From Oscillospiraceae bacterium (GTDB lineage: Bacteria; Bacillota; Clostridia; Oscillospirales; Oscillospiraceae): a DNA stretch of 64,000 nucleotides. How positions within the stretch are numbered: position 1 is the stretch's first letter; each line of letters begins with the position of its first letter. A program made the translations under genes and the position numbers. Of the stretch, positions 52,463 through 59,282 are shown in pieces. The stretch is taken from the NCBI GenBank assembly GCA_902765025.1, contig CACWYC010000005.1, positions 1-64,000 on the forward strand, in the 5' to 3' direction. The notes below the pieces were generated by a model. The model saw only the letters and a program-made list of their open reading frames with translations, was not told the origin of the DNA and searched no databases.

Positions 52463-52592
52463 TTGACAGTGCAGCATCTATGTACTATAATGGCGACCAC
52501 AAAGAAAAAGTGCATTCCTCGTGAACTCATGGGTGCATAATAGTGCATTCAAAATGAACTGTCAAGGGGAAAGAGTGCATCTAATATGAACT
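52463..52592 (+). promoter_or_regulatory. Consensus promoter and four-operator array of the XRE repressor
   Basis: TTGACA (52463-52468), 17 bases, TATAAT (52486-52491) is a perfect consensus promoter. Near-palindromic 19-bp sites follow: AGTGCATTCCTCGTGAACT (52509-52527), AGTGCATTCAAAATGAACT (52542-52560), AGTGCATCTAATATGAACT (52574-52592). A weaker one, AGTGCAGCATCTATGTACT (52468-52486), fills the promoter spacer. Starts are 41, 33 and 32 bases apart. The array is best explained as autorepressor operators. The rest of the 52301-52625 gap holds no gene. Confidence 0.82.
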
Positions 52593-52625
52593 TTGTGAAA
52601 ATTGCTCAAATATGAGGGAGCCGGT

Positions 52626-52973
52626 ATGTTTAATTTGTACGACAATATTAAGAGCCTCTGTGCGCGCCACGGCACCACGCCCAGCCGCCTGTGTGAGGAG
52701 GCGGGCGTCAGCAAATCCGCCCTGTCCAATCTGAAAAACGGCCGTGCCGCCACGCTGTCGGTGTCCACCTGCGAGAAGATTGCCAACCATCTGGGGGAGC
52801 CCCTGGACCGGGTCATGCACGGCGACACCGCCGATGACAGCGAGCGCCGCCTGCTGGAGCAGCTTCGCAGCAGCGGCGCCACCCGTGCCCTGCTCCACAG
52901 TCTCCGGGACATGAGCGAGGAGGAGATTCGGGCCTATGCCGATTTTGTAAGGAGTCTTCGCAATGCCAATTGA
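52626..52973 (+). CDS. XRE-family repressor of the phage-derived cluster
   Basis: The 115-residue protein has an N-terminal helix-turn-helix (NIKSLCARHGTTPSRLCEEAGVSKSALSNLKNGR region, residues 8-42) and a helical C-terminal half. ATG at 52626 with GGGAG upstream. It is divergent from the virion operon, sits behind four operator-like palindromes and overlaps an ImmA-like protease gene by 11 bases, the arrangement of ImmR/ImmA immunity modules in ICEBs1 and phi105. It is probably the switch that keeps the virion operon silent. Confidence 0.85.
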   Translation: MFNLYDNIKSLCARHGTTPSRLCEEAGVSKSALSNLKNGRAATLSVSTCEKIANHLGEPLDRVMHGDTADDSERRLLEQLRSSGATRALLHSLRDMSEEEIRAYADFVRSLRNAN

Positions 52974-53208
52974 AGGATCCGACTATTTTATCTACTTGGT
53001 GGATTTTCCCGACTGCCGCGCCGGCGGCATGGTCACGCCCAATGACGACGGCACCTTCTCCGTCTATCTCAACGCCCGCCTCTCCCGTGGCCAGCAGCTC
53101 ACCAGCGCCGCCCACGAGTGCCGCCACATCGCCCACGATGATTTTTACCGCGACGAGGACATCGCCGAGATGGAGCGCCAGGCGGACACCCCTTCTCCTC
53201 GGCGCTAA
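52963..53208 (+). CDS. ImmA/IrrE-type metallopeptidase, minimal form
   Basis: The 81-residue protein carries a zinc metallopeptidase motif HECRHIAHDDFY (HExxH, about residues 51-55), preceded by SAA, the common ImmA/IrrE context. ImmA cleaves the cognate ImmR repressor to induce mobile elements. This protein is much shorter than typical ImmA (about 130-170 residues), with only a few residues after the HExxH and no obvious third ligand besides acidic residues, so it may be a minimal or impaired form. It overlaps the repressor gene by 11 bases. Confidence 0.75.
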   Translation: MPIEGSDYFIYLVDFPDCRAGGMVTPNDDGTFSVYLNARLSRGQQLTSAAHECRHIAHDDFYRDEDIAEMERQADTPSPRR

Positions 53209-53285
53209 ACGGCGGAAAATCTTGCTTTCCCTGACGAAATGTGGTATTATTCAAGGGATAATAACGGAATGCGGAGAGAGTGTCC

Positions 53286-53633
53286 ATGACTTTACATGAT
53301 TTCTATGTGGCGATAGGCGGCGACTATGCCGCGGCGGTGTCCGCCATGGGTGACGAGCAGCAGGTGGTGTCCCGTCTCCGGGCCTTTCCCTATGCCCAGG
53401 ACTACGCCGGTCTGCTGACCGCCATGCGGGACAGCCGCTGGCAGGATGCCGCCGACTGTGCCGCCGCCATCTCCCGGGAGGCGGAGGCGCTGTTCTGCCC
53501 CGGCCTGCAGCGGGCGGGTGATGCGCTGGCGGAGGCCCTGACCCGCTTGGAGGGGGACGTGCTCACCCTGCGGGAGAATCTGGCCCGGGAGTACCGTAAC
53601 GTCATCGCCGCCATCAACGGCGTCACCAACTGA
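53286..53633 (+). CDS. Hpt-like helical protein lacking the phosphoacceptor histidine
   Basis: The 115-residue protein opens MTLHDFYVAIGGDYAAAVSAM, like Clostridia Hpt-domain proteins (MTL..Y.A.GGDY), and has the four-helix pattern. Where Hpt proteins carry AHTLKG, it reads DCAAAISREAEAL, so the phosphorylated histidine is missing. It could be a pseudo-Hpt that binds a response regulator or kinase without phosphotransfer. The family link is from pattern only. ATG at 53286 with GGAG. No two-component genes adjoin; the acyl-ACP thioesterase gene follows. Confidence 0.6.
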   Translation: MTLHDFYVAIGGDYAAAVSAMGDEQQVVSRLRAFPYAQDYAGLLTAMRDSRWQDAADCAAAISREAEALFCPGLQRAGDALAEALTRLEGDVLTLRENLAREYRNVIAAINGVTN

Positions 53634-53701
53634 CAAAACCCCATGGGAAAAGCTCTGCCGAAGGCAGAGCATTTCTTATTGGCAAGAAAACAGGAGGTAC
53701 T

Positions 53702-54430
53702 ATGGAATCCATTTATCAGCACCCCTTCCGGGTGCGCTATTGCGACGTCACCGCCGGCGGCACGCTGCGGCTTTCCCGGCTGCTGGCCGAGTGGCAGGAG
53801 ACCGGCATGGTGCAGATGGAGCAGTTCGGCCAGGGCAACGACGTGACGCTGCGCCGCGGCCTGCTGTGGATCATCAGCCGCCAGAACCTGCATATCACCC
53901 GCCTGCCCGGCCTGGACGAGGAGGTCATCCTCCGCACCTGGCCCGGCGAGATGCGCCACGGACTCTTTCCCCGATATTATGAGGTGGAGGCTCAGGACGG
54001 CACGCTGCTGGCCCAGGCGGTGTCCCAGTGGTCGCTGCTGCACTGCGACAGCCGCACCATCGAGCTGCGCCCCCAGGACTGCGGCGTGTATCTGCCCCCC
54101 GCCGTCACCGGCCGTGAGATGCCCCGCAGCCGCAGCCTCCGGGCCGTGGACACGGACCACACCGGCACTTTTACCGTGCCCTACAGCTTTCTGGACCTGA
54201 ACGGCCACATGAATAACGCCCGCTACCTGGACCTGGCCCAGGACGTGCTGCCCCGCCAGACCCTGCCCCTGCGGGATTTGCAAATCGAGTACCACCACGA
54301 GATTTTAGACGGCGAAACCGTCACCTGGGGCTGGACGCAGCAGCCCCTGGAAAACGGCACCCGCTTCTACTTCCAAGGCACCATAGCCGACCAACCCTGC
54401 TTCCGCCTCCAAATGGACTACGGAGAATAA
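53702..54430 (+). CDS. Acyl-ACP thioesterase (FatA/FatB-like)
   Basis: Hydrolyses acyl-ACP to release free fatty acids. The 242-residue protein consists of two hot-dog domains, with the conserved catalytic Asp-x-Asn-x-His region in LDLNGHMNNARYLDL (about residues 162-176). The first domain opens YQHPFRVRYCDVTAGGTL, with the substrate-binding fold. AGGAGG lies upstream of the ATG. A single-gene unit ending at a hairpin. Such enzymes are common in gut Clostridia and adjust fatty-acid chain length or release. Confidence 0.92.
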   Translation: MESIYQHPFRVRYCDVTAGGTLRLSRLLAEWQETGMVQMEQFGQGNDVTLRRGLLWIISRQNLHITRLPGLDEEVILRTWPGEMRHGLFPRYYEVEAQDGTLLAQAVSQWSLLHCDSRTIELRPQDCGVYLPPAVTGREMPRSRSLRAVDTDHTGTFTVPYSFLDLNGHMNNARYLDLAQDVLPRQTLPLRDLQIEYHHEILDGETVTWGWTQQPLENGTRFYFQGTIADQPCFRLQMDYGE

Positions 54431-54441
54431 GAATAATAATA

Positions 54442-54467
54442 GGGGCGGACTTGCGTCCGCCCCCTTT
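54442..54467. terminator. Terminator after the thioesterase gene
   Basis: GGGGCGGAC-ttgc-GTCCGCCCC followed by TTTT. It carries the same AGGGGCGG/CCGCCCC core as the dispersed GTAGGGG elements. Confidence 0.8.
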
Positions 54468-54486
54468 TCGCGCCATAAATCCCGCG

Positions 54487-55365
54487 TCAGAACTGAATGG
54501 TCCCTCCGCAGTTGGCGCTCATGGTGCCGCTGATGGCCAGCTCCGCCACGGCGGGCACCGTCTCATAGGTGCCGCCCGGGTTCTGGGTGAAGGTGGCGGC
54601 GTCCAGTGCGATGGCCCCTGCCACGGTGGCGAACGCCCCGGTGGTCTCATCGTAGGTGTAATCGGTGCCTGCCGCCAGCGCCACGCCGTCCAGCGTCACG
54701 GCGATGTTGTGCAGCACCGGCTCGAAAGTGTCGCTCACCACCACGTTGTCCCCGGCCACGGTGGCGGCGTTGCCGCTGTTGCAGAGGGTCAGCGTATAGG
54801 TCACAGTCTCGCAGGCCGTCACGGTGGTAGGGCTCATGGCCTTCACCAGCGACAGCACCGGCTGTGCCAGCGCCGTAATGGTGACGGACGCCTGGCTGTT
54901 GCCGCCGGGCGCCCCCTCCACCGTCACCGTGTTGGTGATGGTGCCGCCCTGCCCCGGGTCGGCGTAATCGCTGACCTCCGCCTCGTAGATCAGCACCGCG
55001 CTGCCGCCGGCAGGCAGGTCAATGCCCTGGAACACCAGGGGCTCCGCCGTCACCACCGCCGGGTCGGCCTGCAATACGCCGTTTACATAATACTGCACGC
55101 TGCCGGCCACAAACGTCAGCGGATACACGGTTTGCCCCTGGTAGACGTAGCCGCCCAGGTCGTCGCTGAAGGTCAGGTCGGTGAGGGGGCCGGTGCCGGT
55201 GTTCCGCAGCGCCACGGAGTACACCTTCCGCTCGCCGGGGGTATAGGTCTCGGTGTTCACGTTCTTGTCCACGGTCAGCCCGTTGTCCAGCTGCCCCACC
55301 GTGCGGTTGGAAAGCCGGGTCAGACCCCGGTAGGTGAGGGAAGCCTGGTTGGTAATGGTTGCCAT
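54487..55365 (-). CDS. DUF11-repeat protein without a signal peptide
   Basis: The 292-residue protein holds DUF11-type immunoglobulin-like repeats: one with YSVALRNTGTGPLTDLTFSD, another with LVKAMSPTTVTACETVTYTLTL and later VVVSDTFEPVL. DUF11 domains usually belong to large surface proteins. Here the protein starts MATITNQASLTYRG and has no N-terminal signal peptide, no anchor and no LPXTG. In a sporeformer it might be a mother-cell-made spore surface protein, released without secretion (inference). GGAGG precedes the ATG. Confidence 0.78.
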   Translation of the reverse strand: MATITNQASLTYRGLTRLSNRTVGQLDNGLTVDKNVNTETYTPGERKVYSVALRNTGTGPLTDLTFSDDLGGYVYQGQTVYPLTFVAGSVQYYVNGVLQADPAVVTAEPLVFQGIDLPAGGSAVLIYEAEVSDYADPGQGGTITNTVTVEGAPGGNSQASVTITALAQPVLSLVKAMSPTTVTACETVTYTLTLCNSGNAATVAGDNVVVSDTFEPVLHNIAVTLDGVALAAGTDYTYDETTGAFATVAGAIALDAATFTQNPGGTYETVPAVAELAISGTMSANCGGTIQF

Positions 55366-55457
55366 TTACATTCCTCCATTGTATCTCTCTCTATGGGCGG
55401 TTTCTCCCGCCATCCCATCCTATGCCCGTCCCCGCCTGTCCGTACCAGAAATACAAT

Positions 55458-55490
55458 AAAAAGCCGCCTTCCCACCAAAGGGAAGACGGC
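55458..55490 (-). terminator. Terminator of the small Cys-rich gene
   Basis: On the minus strand GCCGTCTTCCC-tttggt-GGGAAGGCGGC followed by TTTTTATT. Confidence 0.75.
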
Positions 55491-55515
55491 AATAGTTTAC
55501 ATAATATGTAATTGT

Positions 55516-55686
55516 TTATTGCTTTCGCGCCGTGGCGTAGTCGTCGCCGCCTCGCCAAAAGGGGCAGTCCCGGCTGTCGCCTCCGATGAAGCGGACGAAG
55601 TCGTCCTCGTCCATGTTCACCGTGCAGATGTAGTCGTCATATTCCTCGTCGTAGTCGTAAAACTGGCACGTTTCGCACTTCGTCAC
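55516..55686 (-). CDS. Small Cys-rich protein, DUF6472-like
   Basis: A 56-residue protein starting at GTG 55686 (GAGGAG ten bases upstream). It reads VTKCETCQFYDYDEEYDDYI then CTVNMDEDDFVRFIGG and ends DCPFWRGGDDYATARKQ. The pattern Cys-x2-Cys, Cys and DCPFW(Y) matches small DUF6472-type proteins of Clostridia, strongly acidic and likely metal-binding. Function is unknown. It sits between the DUF11 gene and the SSB gene and has its own terminator; it is too short to stand out in routine gene finding. Confidence 0.75.
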   Translation of the reverse strand: MTKCETCQFYDYDEEYDDYICTVNMDEDDFVRFIGGDSRDCPFWRGGDDYATARKQ

Positions 55687-55718
55687 CGCGGCATCACTCC
55701 TCGCAAGCGTTGAGAGGA

Positions 55719-56369
55719 TTATACCCCCGCCTCGCCGCCGCCGTCAAGTGCCCCCTTGCCCAAAAATTCCTCCACCGTGGCGGGCCGCATGATGCTCACC
55801 TCGTAGGCCGTCCGCTCCTGCACGCCGCCCAACGTGGCCTTGTTGTAGAGCCGGCTCTGCACCCGCCCCTCGGCGGTGAGATGCTCCCCCACCCGCAGCC
55901 GGCCCACCGCCTGGGCCAGCGCCCCCCAGGCGATGCACGGCAGGTAGTCCGACCGCCCGTACCGCCGGTTTACCGCCAGTATGGCGTCGCAGATCTCCCG
56001 TCCCAACGGTGTGTGCCGCACAATTGGTGGTTTACATAATATTCCGGAAATCTGTATCACGTTCACGCTCTCCCGCCCGGCCTTTTCCAGCGTGAACGCG
56101 AACACCGACAGCACCAGCCTGGGCCCCTCGCCGCTGCGGTTGTTAAACGAGCGCAGCTGCCCCTGCACCGTCAGCGTGTCGCCGGGGGAGAAGGGGGCCA
56201 GGGCCAGCTGCGTGCCGCTGGCGATAATGGGCAGCGCGTCCACCTGGCCGCTGAGCCGGGGCACCGCCAGAATGAATTTGTAAAAGGGTACGTTGTGGTT
56301 CACATGGCTCAGCACCGGCTCGCTCTGAGCCTTGCCGCACAGCGTCACATGGTTCCAATGATCGTTCAT
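55719..56369 (-). CDS. Single-stranded DNA-binding protein with two OB folds
   Basis: The 216-residue protein has two SSB-like OB domains in tandem: residues about 5-95 (VTLCGKAQSEPVL...FYKFILAVPRLSG...VQGQLRSFNN, in part) and about 100-200 (ISGILCKPPIVRHTPLGREI...YLPCIAWG...VQSRLY). The second is the better match to bacterial SSB. There is no acidic DDDIPF-type tip, so it is not the main SSB. Comparable double-domain SSB-like proteins occur in gut Clostridia. GGAGAAC lies before the ATG. Confidence 0.82.
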   Translation of the reverse strand: MNDHWNHVTLCGKAQSEPVLSHVNHNVPFYKFILAVPRLSGQVDALPIIASGTQLALAPFSPGDTLTVQGQLRSFNNRSGEGPRLVLSVFAFTLEKAGRESVNVIQISGILCKPPIVRHTPLGREICDAILAVNRRYGRSDYLPCIAWGALAQAVGRLRVGEHLTAEGRVQSRLYNKATLGGVQERTAYEVSIMRPATVEEFLGKGALDGGGEAGV

Positions 56370-56493
56370 AGTTCTCCGTCCTCGTGTGTGGTTTTTTCCA
56401 ACCTATGCGAGGCGGAGGGAAATTATACTCTTTTCAATTCCGCCGTCCTATGGCATAATAGAGCTACCCCAATACTCTCAAAGGAGGCGTCCC

Positions 56494-57360
56494 ATGCGCT
56501 ATTTCGGCAAGGTCTACCGTCCCCCCTCCGAGGCGTACAGCCTCATCGTCCAGGTCACCTACGGCTGTAGCCACAACCGCTGCGCCTTCTGCGATATGTA
56601 CGACGATAAGCGTTTCGCCCTGCGGCCCATGGAGGAGATTTTTGAGGATTTCCGCCTTGCCCGGGCCCGCTACGGTGCTGTCCGCCGGGTGTTTCTGGCC
56701 GATGGCGACGCCCTCATCCGCCCGGCGCCGGAGCTGCTGGAAATCCTGCACTGCATCACCAGCCTGTTCCCCGAGTGCCAGCGGGTCACCTGCTACGCCT
56801 CCCCCAAAAGCCTCCAAATCCGCACGCCGGAGGAGCTGCGTGCCCTCCATGAGGCGGGCCTTGCCATGGTCTATATGGGCCTGGAATCGGGCTGTGACGA
56901 CGTGCTTGCCCGCATGCAGAAGGGCCACACCGCCCAGGCCATCGTGTCCGCGGGGCAAAAGGCCCGGCAAAACGGCCTTGCCCTGTCCGTCACCGCCATT
57001 TCGGGCCTGGGCAGCGTGGAGAACTGGCGCCGCCACGCGGTGGACACCGCCCACGCCCTCAGCGCCATGAATCCGGAGTATATCGGCCTTCTCACGCTGA
57101 TGGTGGAGCCGGGCACGCCCCTGGAACAATGGGTGTCCGCCGGGGATTTCACCCTCCTCACCGCCGACGAGGTGCTGAAAGAAACGGAGCTCCTTTTGCA
57201 GTCCATCGACTCCCCCGGCAGCGTCTTCCGCATGAACCACGCCAGCAATTACCTGTCCCTCAAAGGCACCCTCAACACCGACATCCCCGCCATGCTGGCA
57301 CAGATTGAGGCGGGTCTCCGGGGCAAGGGGCTGAAGCCGGAGTTCCTCCGGGCCCTGTGA
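56494..57360 (+). CDS. Radical SAM protein, B12-independent Elp3/HemN-like
   Basis: The 288-residue protein starts MRYFGKVYRPPSEAYSLIVQ and has the radical SAM motif CSHNRCAFC (about residues 25-33), the FLADGDAL strand (GDAL in place of GGEP) and YMGLESGCDDVL. Elp3/MiaB-like TIM-barrel features and MVEPGTPLEQW suggest the family of YP-type radical SAM proteins that act on unknown substrates. AAAGGAGG precedes the ATG at 56494. It is a single gene ahead of the T-box leader. Confidence 0.87.
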   Translation: MRYFGKVYRPPSEAYSLIVQVTYGCSHNRCAFCDMYDDKRFALRPMEEIFEDFRLARARYGAVRRVFLADGDALIRPAPELLEILHCITSLFPECQRVTCYASPKSLQIRTPEELRALHEAGLAMVYMGLESGCDDVLARMQKGHTAQAIVSAGQKARQNGLALSVTAISGLGSVENWRRHAVDTAHALSAMNPEYIGLLTLMVEPGTPLEQWVSAGDFTLLTADEVLKETELLLQSIDSPGSVFRMNHASNYLSLKGTLNTDIPAMLAQIEAGLRGKGLKPEFLRAL

Positions 57361-57377
57361 TGGACGAAAATTCGTTC

Positions 57378-57406
57378 TTGACAAACGCATACGGCAGGCG
57401 TATATT
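57378..57406 (+). promoter_or_regulatory. Promoter of the T-box/TrpB2 transcript
   Basis: TTGACA (57378-57383), 17 bases, TATATT (57401-57406). Confidence 0.8.
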
Positions 57407-57412
57407 GCAGAC

Positions 57413-57691
57413 AATATTTCAAACCGATGCGGAAGAGTAGTACCCCATCGGCGACCCTTTCAGAGAGCGGCCCGCATGGTGCAAGGGCGGCAGGGGAGCG
57501 GCGGGGGAATGGACTTCCAAGGGGACGAAGAAAGCCTTTGGGCGAGTAATGCGTCACGGCCCACGCAGCCGTTACCCCGCGTGCGCGTATGATGGTACGC
57601 GGCAAAGGGGGCGTCGATACGACGCCAAGCCTGGGTGGCACCGCAGAATCTGTTCTGTCCCGGGGAGCGAGCAATCGCTCCCCGGTTTTTT
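57413..57691 (+). ncRNA. T-box riboswitch, tryptophan-specific
   Basis: A leader of about 280 bases between a strong promoter and trpB2. It contains the T-box core GGGTGGCACCGCAG (57633-57646), an AGTAG motif of stem I (about 57436), and GAATGGACTTCC near 57507-57518 in which TGG (57510-57512) lies in the specifier position followed by A, predicting uncharged tRNA-Trp. The terminator is CGGGGAGCG/CGCTCCCCG plus a T run (57660-57691). Low charged tRNA-Trp would favour the antiterminator and raise trpB2 expression. Confidence 0.92.
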
Positions 57692-57730
57692 GTTTTTCCC
57701 CACAAATTCATCCGAAAGGAGACACGCAAT

Positions 57731-59101
57731 ATGGCTACCATTCCCTACAAAATCTACCTGTCTGAAGAGGAGCTGCCCAAGGCGTGGTACAACGTCCGCT
57801 CCGACATGCAGGTAAAGCCTGCCCCGCTGCTGAATCCCGCCACCGGCGCCCCCATGACGGAGGACGACCTCTCCGCCGTGTTCTGCCGGGAGCTGGCCCG
57901 CCAGGAGCTGGACAACGACACCCCCTATATCGAGATTCCCCAGGAGATCCGTGACTTCTACAAGATGTACCGCCCCTCGCCCCTGGTGCGGGCCTACTGC
58001 CTGGAGCAGAAGCTGGACACCCCCGCCAAAATCTACTATAAGTTCGAGGGCAACAACACCTCCGGCAGCCATAAGCTGAACAGCGCCATCGCCCAGGCGT
58101 ATTACGCCAAGCAGCAGGGCCTCCGGGGCGTCACCACCGAGACCGGCGCCGGCCAGTGGGGCACGGCGTTGTCCATGGCCTGTGCCTATCTGGGCCTGGA
58201 TTTGCATGTGTTCATGGTGAAATGCAGCTATGAGCAAAAGCCCTTCCGCCGTGAGGTGATGCGCACCTACGGTGCCTCCGTCACCCCCTCGCCCAGCCCC
58301 ACCACCGCCATCGGCCGCCAGATTCTGGCCCAGTTCCCCGACACGGTGGGCTCTCTGGGCTGCGCCATCTCCGAGGCGGTGGAGGACGCCGTCAGCCACG
58401 AGGGCTACCGCTACGTGCTGGGCAGCGTGCTGAACCAGGTGCTGCTCCACCAGTCCGTCATCGGTCTGGAGACCAAGGCGGCGCTGGATAAATACGGCGT
58501 CAAGCCCGATATGATCATCGGCTGCGCCGGCGGCGGCTCCAACCTGGGCGGCCTCATCGCCCCCTTCGTGGGCCAGATGCTGCGGGGCGAGGCGGAATAT
58601 GACATCGTGGCCGTGGAGCCCGCCAGCTGCCCCAGCCTGACCCGTGGCCAATTCGCCTATGACTTCTGCGACACCGGCAAGATCTGCCCCGCCGCCAAGA
58701 TGTACACCCTGGGCAGCGGCTTCATGCCCTCTCCCTCCCATGCCGGCGGCCTGCGCTACCACGGCATGAGCCCCATCGTCAGCCAGCTCTACCACGACGG
58801 CTATCTCCGCGCCGTGTCCGTGGAGCAGACCAAGGTCTTTGAGGCCGCCACCTATTTCGCCCGCTGCGAGGGCATCCTGCCCGCCCCCGAGTCCAGCCAC
58901 GCCATCCGCGTCGCCATGGACGAGGCCTTGCGCTGCCGTGAGACGGGGGAGGCCAAGACCATCGTCCTGGGCCTCACCGGCACCGGCTACTTTGATATGT
59001 ACGCCTACGGCGCGTTCAATGACGGCACCATGTCCGACTATATCCCCACCGACGACGACATCGCCCGTGGCCTTGCCCAGCTGCCCCACCTGGGGGAGTG
59101 A
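57731..59101 (+). CDS. TrpB-like pyridoxal-phosphate enzyme (TrpB2)
   Basis: Tryptophan synthase beta-like protein that joins indole and serine. The 456-residue sequence belongs to the long TrpB2 class: N-terminal extension (PYKIYLSEEELPKAWYNVRSD), RPSPLVRAYCLE, the PLP lysine in NNTSGSHKLNSA, ETGAGQWGTALS, the phosphate loop GCAGGGSN and the closing GTGYFDMYAY. No trpA is near, so it may salvage free indole. It is controlled by a tryptophan T-box just upstream. AAAGGAG precedes the ATG at 57731. Confidence 0.93.
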   Translation: MATIPYKIYLSEEELPKAWYNVRSDMQVKPAPLLNPATGAPMTEDDLSAVFCRELARQELDNDTPYIEIPQEIRDFYKMYRPSPLVRAYCLEQKLDTPAKIYYKFEGNNTSGSHKLNSAIAQAYYAKQQGLRGVTTETGAGQWGTALSMACAYLGLDLHVFMVKCSYEQKPFRREVMRTYGASVTPSPSPTTAIGRQILAQFPDTVGSLGCAISEAVEDAVSHEGYRYVLGSVLNQVLLHQSVIGLETKAALDKYGVKPDMIIGCAGGGSNLGGLIAPFVGQMLRGEAEYDIVAVEPASCPSLTRGQFAYDFCDTGKICPAAKMYTLGSGFMPSPSHAGGLRYHGMSPIVSQLYHDGYLRAVSVEQTKVFEAATYFARCEGILPAPESSHAIRVAMDEALRCRETGEAKTIVLGLTGTGYFDMYAYGAFNDGTMSDYIPTDDDIARGLAQLPHLGE

Positions 59102-59211
59102 GCCCCTTGTAACCGTGGCGAAGTACAATCTCAATACCGCCCTGTTTAAATAAAAAAGACCCACTTTCTGCAAAACTGCGAAATATGTCGAATGATATTT
59201 AAAGAATATAC

Positions 59212-59240
59212 TTGATTCTTTGAATACAACTTGCTATAAT
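59212..59240 (+). promoter_or_regulatory. Promoter of the Fic gene
   Basis: TTGATT (59212-59217), 17 bases, TATAAT (59235-59240). Confidence 0.7.
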
Positions 59241-59282
59241 GGCCACATATTATCCGTAGTTGCGAAAGAGGGAGGTGTTTAT

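Noticed and set aside
40306..53280. Attachment-site direct repeats flanking the phage-derived cluster
   Set aside because: I compared the intergenic ends by eye and saw no convincing repeat of 12 bases or more, and no tRNA gene on either side.
55495..56042. The 13-mer GTTTACATAATAT at 55495 and again at 56030
   Set aside because: The second copy lies inside the SSB coding sequence; AT-rich and short, most likely coincidence.
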